From: Candidatus Pseudomonas phytovorans
GTDB taxonomy: Bacteria > Pseudomonadota > Gammaproteobacteria > Pseudomonadales > Pseudomonadaceae
NCBI GenBank assembly: GCA_029202525.1
Contig: CP119325.1
Coordinates: 3,198,001 to 3,262,000, forward strand
Reading direction: 5' to 3'
DNA length: 64,000 bases
Shown here in pieces: positions 43,101-51,164 of this stretch (the first letter of the stretch is position 1; each line of letters starts with the position of its first letter). The translations under genes and the position numbers were made by a program. Below the pieces are notes generated by a model. The model was not told where the DNA came from. It saw only the letters and a list, made by a program, of their open reading frames with translations, and searched no databases.

Positions 43101-44849
43101 TCAGTTGCCGGTCACTTCCGCCTCTGCTGGCGTCACTTTCACTGAAGTCTTCTTCTCCTGCACCACGATATAGAACTCCTCGCCATGCTTCACGGCCCCA
43201 TACAACACGGCTTTTTCAATCAGTTCGTTGCCGCGCAGGTGGCGCAGCATCATCGGGTCTTTGCGCAAGTCGCGGTACAGCGCCAGGCACAGCAGCACCA
43301 TCACCACCACAAAAGGCAGGGCCACGACGATGGTCAGGTTTTGCAGCCCGGTCAGCGCTTCGCCCGGGTCACGCGGGTCGCCAATCGCCAGCATGATCGC
43401 CGCCACCGTCCCGGTGAGCGCGCCCCAGAAAATCACCGTGCGCCGCGATGGCGTGGTGGTGCCGTGTTCCGACAGCGTGCCCATCACCAGTGATGCGGCG
43501 TCGGCACCGGAGACGAAGAAGATACCCACCAGGATCATCACTAATACCGAGGAGGCCGATGCCAGCGGGTAGCTGTCCAGCAGTTGGTACAGCGCGTGGT
43601 TGCTGTTGACTGCACCGTTGGTCAACTGCAAGGCGCCTTCGCGCAGGGCATCGATGGATGCACCGCCGAAAATGGTGAACCACACCAGGCTGACCAGGCT
43701 CGGCACCAGCAGCACCCCGGTGACGAACTGGCGGATCGTGCGGCCGCGGCTGATGCGGGCGATGAACATGCCCACGAACGGTGTCCAGGAAATCCACCAC
43801 GCCCAGTAGAACACGGTCCAGCCGGCCAGCCAGCTGTTCATCTGATCGCCGCCGCTGGCGTTGGTGCGGGCCATCATTTCCGGCAGCATCTTGATGTAGA
43901 TGCCGATCGAGGTCGGCAGCAGGTTGAGCATGAGCAGGGTAGGGCCGACCATGAACACGAACACCGCCAGCACCAGTGCCAGCACCATGTTGGTGTTGGA
44001 CAGCCACTGGATGCCCTTGCCGACGCCTGACACCGCCGAGGTGACGAAGGCGATGGTCAGCAGGGTGATGATGGCGATGTAGAACAGTTTGCCGGGGTTT
44101 TCGACCCAGCCGTTGTACTCCAGCCCGCCGGCAATCTGCAGCGCACCCAGGCCCAGCGAGGCCGCCGAGCCGAACAGCGTGGCGAAGATCGCCATCATGT
44201 CGATGATTCGGCCGAGCGGGCCGTTGGCGTGCTTGCCGATCAACGGCCGGAAGGCGGCGGATATCAGCTGCGAGCGGCCGCGGCGGTAGGTGCCGTAGGC
44301 AATCACCAGGCCGACGATGGCGTACATGGCCCATGGGTGCAGCGTCCAGTGGAACAGGGTGGTGGCCATGGCCACCTGCATCGCTTCACTCGTTTGCCCG
44401 GTGGCCGAACCGGGTGGCGGCGTCACATAGTGCGACAGCGGCTCGGCAACGCCGAAAAACATCAGGCCGATGCCCATGCCGGCGCTGAACATCATGGCCA
44501 CCCAGGACACCGTGCGGAATTCTGGCTGTTCGCCATCACGGCCCAACGGCACCCGGCCATAACGGCTGGCGGCCAGCCACAGCACGAATACCACGAACAG
44601 TGTGGAGGTGAGCACGAAGAACCAGCCAAAGTTGAGAATCACCCAGGATTGCGCGCTGGAGGCGCTACTGGCAAGGCTGGCCTGGTTGAGGAGGCCCCAG
44701 AGGACGAACGCGATGGCCAGGAGGCTGGTGAAACCGAAGACGATCCAGTCGAGCTTGCCCTCGAAATGCCGGTCCTGGCGGGCTTCTGCGGTTTTCGAGG
44801 GGTCTGTCACGCCAAGGTCGAGTGTTTCGGTGATGTGTTCCTTTGCCAT
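43101..44849 (-). CDS. BCCT-family betaine/choline/carnitine transporter
   Basis: A 582-residue membrane protein with 12 predicted transmembrane segments. The BCCT signature in TM8, WTVFYWAWWISWTPFVGMFIARISRGRT, is unmistakable; its tryptophans form the quaternary-amine-binding cage. The N-terminal part has the GMGIGLMFFGVAEPLSHY motif. A short hydrophilic C-terminal tail (GEEFYIVVQEKKTSVK) may act in osmosensing. It probably imports choline, betaine or a related compound. Start at 44849 is the ATG ahead of a soluble N-terminus; the longer frame upstream has no support. It stands alone. Confidence 0.93.
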   Translation of the reverse strand: MAKEHITETLDLGVTDPSKTAEARQDRHFEGKLDWIVFGFTSLLAIAFVLWGLLNQASLASSASSAQSWVILNFGWFFVLTSTLFVVFVLWLAASRYGRVPLGRDGEQPEFRTVSWVAMMFSAGMGIGLMFFGVAEPLSHYVTPPPGSATGQTSEAMQVAMATTLFHWTLHPWAMYAIVGLVIAYGTYRRGRSQLISAAFRPLIGKHANGPLGRIIDMMAIFATLFGSAASLGLGALQIAGGLEYNGWVENPGKLFYIAIITLLTIAFVTSAVSGVGKGIQWLSNTNMVLALVLAVFVFMVGPTLLMLNLLPTSIGIYIKMLPEMMARTNASGGDQMNSWLAGWTVFYWAWWISWTPFVGMFIARISRGRTIRQFVTGVLLVPSLVSLVWFTIFGGASIDALREGALQLTNGAVNSNHALYQLLDSYPLASASSVLVMILVGIFFVSGADAASLVMGTLSEHGTTTPSRRTVIFWGALTGTVAAIMLAIGDPRDPGEALTGLQNLTIVVALPFVVVMVLLCLALYRDLRKDPMMLRHLRGNELIEKAVLYGAVKHGEEFYIVVQEKKTSVKVTPAEAEVTGN

Positions 44850-45158
44850 GAATGATGAGGCCCTTTGTGGTTTACCTGCACGCGCAGGCTTGTTGTTGTG
44901 TGGGCTACCGAGTTCGATGACGGCCTCGGCGGGAGAATACCGGCCGATTATCCTGTGCCCGAATCCGCTGATCCTGTCCCGTAAACGTCCTGGGGCGTCC
45001 ATTGCGCGACCTGCCAAATACTTTTAGTTCTGGGGGCGATGGCCCTTTCTGCCTCGCGTTCTGGTACCCTGTCGGCATTACCCTGGCCTGCACATTTGAG
45101 TACCGTAGAAGCGCTGCTGCTTGTGGGCCAGGCCGCACCAGGAAACGGAGATTCGTCA
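44850..45158. other. 309-bp divergent intergenic region
   Basis: This gap separates the divergent BCCT gene and the 105-residue protein gene. I see no RNA gene, repeat or convincing promoter motif. It must hold the promoters of both genes. Confidence 0.5.
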
Positions 45159-45476
45159 ATGGCCACTGACCGTGTGAGCCTGATTCATTTCGATAAATTG
45201 AGCATGAGCCCTGCCGCTGCCGATCGGTTCCAGAAAGCCCTCGACGCGCTGGCAGCGCTCAAGCTGCAGGACCGTTACGTGTACCTCATCGCTCCTTATC
45301 TGGGTGATATCGCCGACGCCTCCGACGCTGAGCAACTGGACACCGCCCTGGGCCAGTGCATTCGTGTGGTCGACGAACTGCTGGCGGCCCGGTCGGTCAG
45401 CAAAGCCAAGGCTGAAGAAGTACGCCAGGTGTTCCAGGGCGCTGCCGAACGTGCACGGGCAGCAATGCCTGGCTGA
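45159..45476 (+). CDS. Conserved hypothetical protein, small helical
   Basis: A 105-residue soluble protein with no signal peptide or membrane segment, predicted mostly helical (MSPAAADRFQKALDALAALKLQDRYVYL, LDTALGQCIRVVDELLAA). A GGAG site is 7-8 bases before the ATG. I do not recognise the family. It is 8 bp upstream of a DUF1289 gene on the same strand, suggesting they are made together. Confidence 0.75.
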   Translation: MATDRVSLIHFDKLSMSPAAADRFQKALDALAALKLQDRYVYLIAPYLGDIADASDAEQLDTALGQCIRVVDELLAARSVSKAKAEEVRQVFQGAAERARAAMPG

Positions 45477-45484
45477 GTGGTGGC

Positions 45485-45685
45485 ATGGCCAAAGACATCG
45501 ATAACCCCTGCGTCTCGTTATGTCAGCTCAACAGCGAGCTGTGCGTGAGCTGTGGCCGCAGCCGTGACGAAATTCGCAAATGGCGGGGCATGAAGCGCCC
45601 GGAAAAGATGGCCACCGTGCAGCGCGCCGCGACGCGGATGAAAGCGATCGCCAAGAAGGTAGCCAAGCGGCAGAATGCTGACTGA
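45485..45685 (+). CDS. DUF1289 cysteine-rich protein
   Basis: A 66-residue protein with the DUF1289 pattern NPCVSLCQLNSELCVSCGRSRDEI (Cys9, 13, 20, 23), which looks like a small zinc or Fe-S binding knot, followed by a basic tail. The function of the family is not established. It lies between the small helical protein gene and the LysE gene with short spacings, so a three-gene operon is likely. Confidence 0.85.
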   Translation: MAKDIDNPCVSLCQLNSELCVSCGRSRDEIRKWRGMKRPEKMATVQRAATRMKAIAKKVAKRQNAD

Positions 45686-45736
45686 ACCTGCGTGCCTTGC
45701 ACGCGGCTTATCCTGATTTGCCTGACGAGCCTGAAA

Positions 45737-46378
45737 ATGGATTCTCACTCGCTGTTTGCGTTTACCCTGGTCGCCGCCATCGCGATCGCCAGCCCCGGTC
45801 CTGCCACCCTGATGGCCATCAACAACAGCCTTGCCCACGGCCAGCGCAGCGCGATCTGGTCGTCGCTGGGCAATGGCTCGGGGCTGTTCTGCCTTTCAGC
45901 TGCGGCCATGCTTGGGCTGGGCGCGTTGCTGGCCAGTTCCGAAGTATTGTTCAATGGCGTGAAGATCCTTGGGGCAGGTTACCTGTTCTACCTCGGGGCG
46001 CGGCAGTTGCTGAAAAAGAGCCCGATGCTGGAGCAGGGCGCAGCAGAGGGGGCTGCCAAGGTACGCCCTACACCGCTGAAGTTGTACAAATCGGCGTTCC
46101 TCACGGCGGTTACCAACCCCAAGGCGACCATGTTCTTCACTGCGCTGTTCCCGCAGTTCATCGACCAAGGGGCGGCGTTGTTGCCGCAGTTCCTCACCCT
46201 GACCGGGATCTTCGTGGGTTTGTCGCTGGCTTCGCTGAGCCTGTACGCGGCACTGGCAGCGCGAGCCAAGGGTGTGTTGACCCGGCCGTCGATGTCACGC
46301 TGGGTGAGCCGCGTGGTAGGGACCACCTTCATCGGCTTTGGCGCGGCGATCCTGGCAATGCGCCGACAAGGGGCCTGA
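45737..46378 (+). CDS. LysE/RhtB-family amino-acid exporter
   Basis: A 213-residue inner-membrane protein with about six helices. The family signature ASPGPATLMAINNSLAHGQRSAIWSSLGNGSG near the N-terminus and NPKATMFFTALFPQF in the middle are clear. It exports amino acids or related small molecules; the substrate is unknown. The ATG at 45737 starts the first helix. It follows the DUF1289 gene by 51 bp. Confidence 0.9.
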   Translation: MDSHSLFAFTLVAAIAIASPGPATLMAINNSLAHGQRSAIWSSLGNGSGLFCLSAAAMLGLGALLASSEVLFNGVKILGAGYLFYLGARQLLKKSPMLEQGAAEGAAKVRPTPLKLYKSAFLTAVTNPKATMFFTALFPQFIDQGAALLPQFLTLTGIFVGLSLASLSLYAALAARAKGVLTRPSMSRWVSRVVGTTFIGFGAAILAMRRQGA

Positions 46379-46553
46379 GTGGCGCTGCGATCGGCAAAGT
46401 TTTTTGTTGGCCGATGAAAGGCCGCCCCACCAGCAACTCATAGTCCAGACTGTCTACAGCACGCGCAGATGAATGCTGCGGTCAAGCACAGGATGTGGCA
46501 GCCTTTGGCCACCACGCCGGGTCGCCGGATGTTACATGTGCCGAGGGTTGTAG

Positions 46554-47342
46554 ATGATCGAGCGTTGCTTGCGCCAAGCCTTGCTGCTGTTGCCTTGCCT
46601 GCTGCTGCCCCTGGCGGCCGCAGCGGATGAGCCTTGCCGACGGCTAACGGCTACCGGTAACCCTGAATACCCCCCTTACCTGTGGCGCGACCCGCAGAAC
46701 CCTCAGCGACTGATCGGTGCCAACGCCGACCTGCTCAAATACCTGGGCAAGCAACTGGGGCTTGAAATCGAGGTGGTCTACGGTGGGCCCTGGTCGCGTG
46801 CCCAGGAAGAAGTGCGCACAGGCCGGATCGACCTGCTGGCCGGGTACTTCATTACCCAGGCCCGACAACAACAGATGGACTTTGTCGCCCCGCCGTTCCT
46901 GCGCACCCCGAGCGTGGTCTGGGTGCGGCAGGACAATGCCTTTGCCTACCGCCAATGGTCAGACCTGAAAGGTCGCAAGGGCGGGACACTGGTCAACAAC
47001 AGCCATGGCCAGCAGTTCGACGATTACGCCAAAGCCAATCTCACGCTCGAAGCGGTGCCCGGTGCCAGGCAGGCCTTCGAGAAACTCATGCACAAGCGCA
47101 GCGACTATGTGGTGTACGAGCAGTACCCCGGCATGGCGCTGGCACGTACATTGGGCATTGCAGGCACCGTGCAGGTGCTGGAACCACCGGTTTCCAGCGA
47201 AGGATTGTACGTGGCGCTGTCGCACGATTCGCACTGCAATCAGCCGCAATTGCGTGAGGCGCTGGCGCGAGAAATGGAAAAAATCGTGGCTGGCCCGCTA
47301 CCGCAGCAGTTGTTGCAGCAGAACCTGGAACGTTGGCAGTGA
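46554..47342 (+). CDS. Periplasmic family-3 solute-binding protein
   Basis: A 262-residue protein with a signal peptide (cleavage near AAADEP) and the family-3 amino-acid-binding fold: NPEYPPYLW, GANADLLKYLGKQLGLEIEVVYGGPWSRAQEEVRTGRIDLLAGYFIT, and SSEGLYVALS. The Asp of GRIDLLAG is in its usual place. No transporter genes lie beside it, so it may be an orphan binding protein feeding another system or a sensor ligand-binder. The ligand is unknown. Confidence 0.88.
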   Translation: MIERCLRQALLLLPCLLLPLAAAADEPCRRLTATGNPEYPPYLWRDPQNPQRLIGANADLLKYLGKQLGLEIEVVYGGPWSRAQEEVRTGRIDLLAGYFITQARQQQMDFVAPPFLRTPSVVWVRQDNAFAYRQWSDLKGRKGGTLVNNSHGQQFDDYAKANLTLEAVPGARQAFEKLMHKRSDYVVYEQYPGMALARTLGIAGTVQVLEPPVSSEGLYVALSHDSHCNQPQLREALAREMEKIVAGPLPQQLLQQNLERWQ

Positions 47343-47355
47343 CCCAGCTCACCGG

Positions 47356-47735
47356 CTACAAGGCGTGTGTCAACTGTTCGGCTTCCTTGGCCCGGCTTAC
47401 GTTGACCGCACCGGGCAGGGTGACGTTGTTTTTTGCCGCGAGGATTTCGGCCATGACACTGACGGCGATCTCGGGATCGCACAGCGAAACACTGAAGCCA
47501 TTGAACAGGGCCATGGTGGCGGTATGCCCACGCAACTTGGCCACCGCCTGTGCATCCACGGCGCCGCCATGGTTCCCCCAGGCGGATTCAGCAGGTTGGT
47601 CAGGCGCGGGTTGTCGCGCAGCAGGTGCAGGCGCAGTTCGAACGGGTCTTTGCCGCCCTTGTCGGCCAGTTCATCAAGGAACGATTCATAGCACAGGGGT
47701 GCGACCGCTCGTCTGGTGGTGCGGGCAGGTTCAGA
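47356..47735 (-). pseudogene. Decayed gene remnant including a molybdopterin-subunit (xanthine dehydrogenase family) fragment
   Basis: The 512-bp gap 47343-47854 holds no intact gene. Read on the minus strand, about 47735-47590 encodes APLCYESFLDELADKGGKDP and further residues FELRLHLLRDNPRLTNLL. This is very like the region of IorB/XDH-type molybdopterin-binding subunits around the FIDELA motif. The frame is then lost. A different frame from about 47580 to 47356 encodes a 67-residue tail (LRGHTATMALFNGF, EQLTHAL) that I do not recognise. No start codon, partner subunits or flanking homology remain. It is best read as a deletion relic of a molybdenum hydroxylase gene fused to another fragment. 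Confidence 0.45.
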
Positions 47736-47854
47736 GGATCAGGCAAGCAATCCCCTGGAATGCGCAAGCGATGAGGTAAACAGGACTTCGGCCGCGAAAA
47801 CCCGGATAATGCCGGCCAATTTCGTTTTGCACGCTTAAATCACGGTAAACCCGC

Positions 47855-50041
47855 ATGGAAATCAAGGTCAATTTTCTCGACAATCTCCGTCTCGAAGCCA
47901 AGTTCGACGACTTCACGGTGATCGCCGATCAACCGATCCGCTACAAAGGTGATGGTTCGGCCCCAGGCCCGTTCGACTATTTCCTGGCGTCTTCGGCCTT
48001 GTGCGCGGCTTACTTTGTAAAGCTGTACTGCCAGGCCCGCGACATTCCCACCGAGAACATCCGCCTGTCGCAGAACAACATCGTCGACCCGGAAAATCGC
48101 TACAACCAGATCTTCAAGATTCAGGTCGAACTGCCCGAGGACATTTCCGAGAAGGATCGCCAGGGCATTCTGCGCTCCATCGACCGCTGCACCGTTAAGA
48201 AGGTAGTGCAGACCGGCCCCGAGTTCGTGATCGAAGTGGTCGACAACCTCGATGCCGACGCCCAGGGCCTGCTGATGCCGGTGGCTGACAGCAGCACCTA
48301 CATCCCCGGCAAAGACCTGCCGCTGGAGCAGACCATCGCCAACATGTCGGGCATCCTTGCCGGGCTGGGGATGAAGATCGAGATCGCTTCGTGGCGCAAC
48401 ATCGTGCCCAACGTATGGTCGCTGCACGTGCGCGATGCGCAGTCGCCGATGTGCTTCACCAATGGCAAAGGCGCGACCAAGGAAGCGGCGCTGGCCTCGG
48501 CGCTGGGCGAGTTCATCGAACGCCTGAATTGCAACTTCTTCTACAACGACCAGTTCTGGGGCGAGGAGCTGGCCAACGCGCCGTTCGTGCACTACCCGAA
48601 CGAGCAGTGGTTCAAGCCTGGCCCGCGCGACGCGCTGCCGGCCGAGATCCTCGACGAGCATTGCCTGGAAATCTACAACCCGGACGGTGAATTGCGTGGT
48701 TCGCACCTGTACGACACCAACTCGGGCAATACCGCGCGCGGTATCTGCTCGCTGCCGTTCGTGCGCCAGTCCGACCAGCAGGTGGTGTATTTCCCGTCCA
48801 ACCTGATCGAAAACCTGTTCCTCAGCAATGGCATGAGCGCTGGCAACACCTTGGCCGAGGCGCAGGTGCAATGCCTGTCGGAAATCTTCGAGCGCGCCGT
48901 GAAGCGCGAAATCCTCGAAGGCGAGCTGTGCCTACCGGATGTGCCGCAAGATGTGTTGGCCAAATACCCGGCCATTGTCGCCGGCATTCAGGGGCTGGAA
49001 GAGCAGGGCTTCCCGGTGCTGGTCAAGGATGCCTCGCTGGGCGGCGAGTTCCCGGTCATGTGCGTCACCTTGATGAACCCGCGCACCGGTGGCGTGTTCG
49101 CCTCGTTCGGCGCCCACCCGAGCCTTGAAGTGGCGCTGGAGCGCAGCCTTACCGAGCTGCTGCAGGGCCGCAGCTTCGAAGGCCTGAACGACCTGCCGCA
49201 GCCGACCTTCGAAAGCCATGCGCTGACCGAGCCGAACAACTTCGTCGAGCACTTCATCGACTCCAGCGGCGTGGTGTCGTGGCGCTTCTTCGGCGCCAAG
49301 GCCGACTTCGAGTTCGTCGAGTGGGACTTCTCCGGCCACGGCGAGGATTCCAATGTTCAGGAGGCCGCCACCCTGTTCGGCATTCTCGAAGACCTGGACA
49401 AGGAAGTGTACATGGCCGTGTACGACAACCTGGGCGCGACGGCCTGCCGCATCCTGGTGCCAGGCTACTCGGAAATCTACCCGGTCGAGGACCTGATCTG
49501 GGACAACACCAACCGCGCCTTGTCGTTCCGTGCCGATATCCTCAACCTGCACAGCCTGGAAAGCCGCCCCCTCAAGCTGCTGCTCAAGCGCCTGGATAAC
49601 TGCGATGTCGATGACTACACCACCATCACCACGCTGATTGGCGTGGAGTTCGACGAGAACACGGTGTGGGGCCAGTTGACCATTCTGGAGCTCAAGCTGC
49701 TGATCTGCCTGGCAGTGCAGCGCTTCGAGGAAGCCAAGGAACTGGTCGAGGCGTTCCTGCAGTTCAACGACAATACCGTCGAGCGCGGCCTGTTCTACCA
49801 GGCGCTGAACGTGGTGCTGGAAGTGCAGTTGGATGACGAACTGGAGATGGACGACTACGAAGCCAACTTCCGCCGCATGTTCGGCAATGCGCGCATGGAC
49901 GCAGTGTTGGGTTCGGTGGACGGCAGCGTGCGCTTCCATGGCCTGACCCCGACCAGCATGAAGCTCGAAGGCCTTGATCGCCACCTGCGCCTGATCGACA
50001 GCTACAAGAAGCTGCACGCGGCCCGGGCCAAGTTCGCTTGA
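47855..50041 (+). CDS. OsmC-YcaO fusion protein
   Basis: A 728-residue protein. Residues 1-140 form an OsmC-like domain with both peroxidatic cysteines in place (Cys50 in SSALCAAYF and Cys112 in SIDRCTVKK). Residues ~145-560 are a YcaO domain: FTNGKGATKEAALASALGEFIERL (ATP/Mg-binding helix), GMSAGNTLAEAQVQCLSEIFERAVKREI, and GAHPSLEVALERSLTELLQGR. A helical C-terminal region follows (LTILELKLLICLAVQRFEEAKELVEAFL). YcaO proteins activate amide bonds with ATP. Stand-alone E. coli-type YcaO is linked to RimO-dependent methylthiolation of ribosomal protein S12. No TOMM precursor peptide or dehydrogenase gene lies nearby. The gene is probably monocistronic and chromosomal core. Confidence 0.93.
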   Translation: MEIKVNFLDNLRLEAKFDDFTVIADQPIRYKGDGSAPGPFDYFLASSALCAAYFVKLYCQARDIPTENIRLSQNNIVDPENRYNQIFKIQVELPEDISEKDRQGILRSIDRCTVKKVVQTGPEFVIEVVDNLDADAQGLLMPVADSSTYIPGKDLPLEQTIANMSGILAGLGMKIEIASWRNIVPNVWSLHVRDAQSPMCFTNGKGATKEAALASALGEFIERLNCNFFYNDQFWGEELANAPFVHYPNEQWFKPGPRDALPAEILDEHCLEIYNPDGELRGSHLYDTNSGNTARGICSLPFVRQSDQQVVYFPSNLIENLFLSNGMSAGNTLAEAQVQCLSEIFERAVKREILEGELCLPDVPQDVLAKYPAIVAGIQGLEEQGFPVLVKDASLGGEFPVMCVTLMNPRTGGVFASFGAHPSLEVALERSLTELLQGRSFEGLNDLPQPTFESHALTEPNNFVEHFIDSSGVVSWRFFGAKADFEFVEWDFSGHGEDSNVQEAATLFGILEDLDKEVYMAVYDNLGATACRILVPGYSEIYPVEDLIWDNTNRALSFRADILNLHSLESRPLKLLLKRLDNCDVDDYTTITTLIGVEFDENTVWGQLTILELKLLICLAVQRFEEAKELVEAFLQFNDNTVERGLFYQALNVVLEVQLDDELEMDDYEANFRRMFGNARMDAVLGSVDGSVRFHGLTPTSMKLEGLDRHLRLIDSYKKLHAARAKFA

Positions 50042-50098
50042 GAGCACGATCTCGAGCAGGGCTTGTAGCGCTGCTCGATACCTAAGCGTTTGCGCAAT

Positions 50099-50144
50099 CC
50101 CTGTGGGAGCGGGCTTGCCCGCGAACACCGGCGCAGCCGGTGCC
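50099..50144. repeat. REP element
   Basis: CCCTGTGGGAGCGGGCTTGC with its palindromic tail GAACACCGGCGCAGCCGGTGCC is a single P. putida REP unit. It lies between the OsmC-YcaO gene and the convergent lipoprotein gene. Confidence 0.9.
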
Positions 50145-50165
50145 ATATCAACTGGACCCCGAGTG

Positions 50166-50465
50166 TCAGTTCTTGCACTTGGCCATCACGACTTGGCAAG
50201 TTCGGGGCGTGCCTCCCGAGCGGCTGGCATAGCGTATGCAATTATTCATGGACTTCTGACGGGCAATGCTCAGTGTATCGCCCCAGGCCAGGCCACCTTC
50301 GCCGGTCGTGGGCACGGCTTTGGCGAAGCAATTGGACCCTGTGGCAGGCGTGACGTAGCGAGCCTTGGCAGATTTGCCGGAGCAGCCTGCGATGAGCACC
50401 AGGCAGAGGGCGAGCAGGGTTGCCAGCGCCCAGGACGCTTGTGGGCGAATCGGTTGTCTGCTCAT
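50166..50465 (-). CDS. Small lipoprotein of unknown function
   Basis: A 99-residue product with a lipoprotein signal (LCLVLIAGC lipobox near residue 28). Three further cysteines lie in the mature part (GSNCFAK, NNCIRY, RTCQVVMAKC), probably in disulfides. No family recognised. The start codon used is the ATG at 50465, which begins the signal peptide. A weak REP-like fragment lies upstream. Confidence 0.75.
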   Translation of the reverse strand: MSRQPIRPQASWALATLLALCLVLIAGCSGKSAKARYVTPATGSNCFAKAVPTTGEGGLAWGDTLSIARQKSMNNCIRYASRSGGTPRTCQVVMAKCKN

Positions 50466-50514
50466 GGTTGTCTCCTTGTTGGCAGTGGGACGCAACAGCC
50501 TCAGGCAAAGGATT

Positions 50515-50540
50515 GCACCGGCTTTGCCGGTGTTCGCGGC
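50515..50540. repeat. Partial REP-like element
   Basis: GCACCGGCTTTGCCGGTGTTCGCGG is the distal half of a P. putida REP unit without the GGGAGCGGGC core. It sits in the 270-bp gap between the lipoprotein and DUF2231 genes. Nothing else was seen in that gap. Confidence 0.6.
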
Positions 50541-50735
50541 GGTTCGACGCCTCGATGAACCCACACACACAAAGATTGCGCCAGCCGCTGCATCCAATGC
50601 CTTGCAGGATATTTCATTCCAGCGAAACGGTGAACTATCGCGTCGCGAAGGGGCTCCTTTGCTAGGCGCACCCTGCGCTCAGCTGATGGCGCACGTCCAT
50701 CAGCCCCTTGGGTCACTGAATGAAAAGGAGGCACC

Positions 50736-51164
50736 GTGACCGCCACTGACCAAACCCTCTACCGCTGTACGCCCAGCCCGCTTCACGCCCTGCTGCTGGC
50801 GGGCAGTGTGCCGTTGTTCCTTGGCGCACTGCTGAGCGACATCGCCTACTTCAACAGTTACCAGATCCAGTGGAGCAACTTCGCCGCCTGGCTGATCGCC
50901 GGTGCCTTGGTGTTCTGCGGGCTGGCACTGTTGTTCGCGCTGGCCAACCTGGTCCGCGCCGAGCGCAAGGGCGGGCGCGCTACCCTGTACTTCGTGCTGC
51001 TGCTGGTAACCTGGGTGCTTGGGCTGGTCAATGCTTTCGAGCACGCCAAGGATGCCTGGGCGGTGATGCCGTCCGGGCTGGTGTTGTCGGTGATCGTGAC
51101 CGTGCTCGCGGTTGTGGCGGCATGGACCGGCTTGAGCAACCTGCGTTCGGGAGGTGCGGCATGA
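50736..51164 (+). CDS. DUF2231 membrane protein
   Basis: A 142-residue integral membrane protein with four predicted helices (PLFLGALLSDIAYF, FAAWLIAGALVFCGLALLFALA, LYFVLLLVTWVLGLVNAF, VLSVIVTVLAVVAAWTGL). The SPLHALLLAG start and DIAY motif fit DUF2231, often found next to quinoprotein or cytochrome genes. AAGGAGG precedes the ATG. It overlaps the following dehydrogenase gene by 4 bases (ATGA), so both are translated together and it may act as its membrane partner. Confidence 0.85.
   Translation: MTATDQTLYRCTPSPLHALLLAGSVPLFLGALLSDIAYFNSYQIQWSNFAAWLIAGALVFCGLALLFALANLVRAERKGGRATLYFVLLLVTWVLGLVNAFEHAKDAWAVMPSGLVLSVIVTVLAVVAAWTGLSNLRSGGAA

Noticed and set aside
45039..45158. Longer N-terminus for the 105-residue protein
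   Set aside because: The extra 40 codons have no ribosome-binding site, and GGAG precedes the ATG at 45159.
47855..50041. Thiazole/oxazole-modified peptide (RiPP) biosynthesis cluster
   Set aside because: YcaO is alone; there is no precursor peptide, dehydrogenase, TfuA or exporter next to it, and the fused OsmC type is a housekeeping form.
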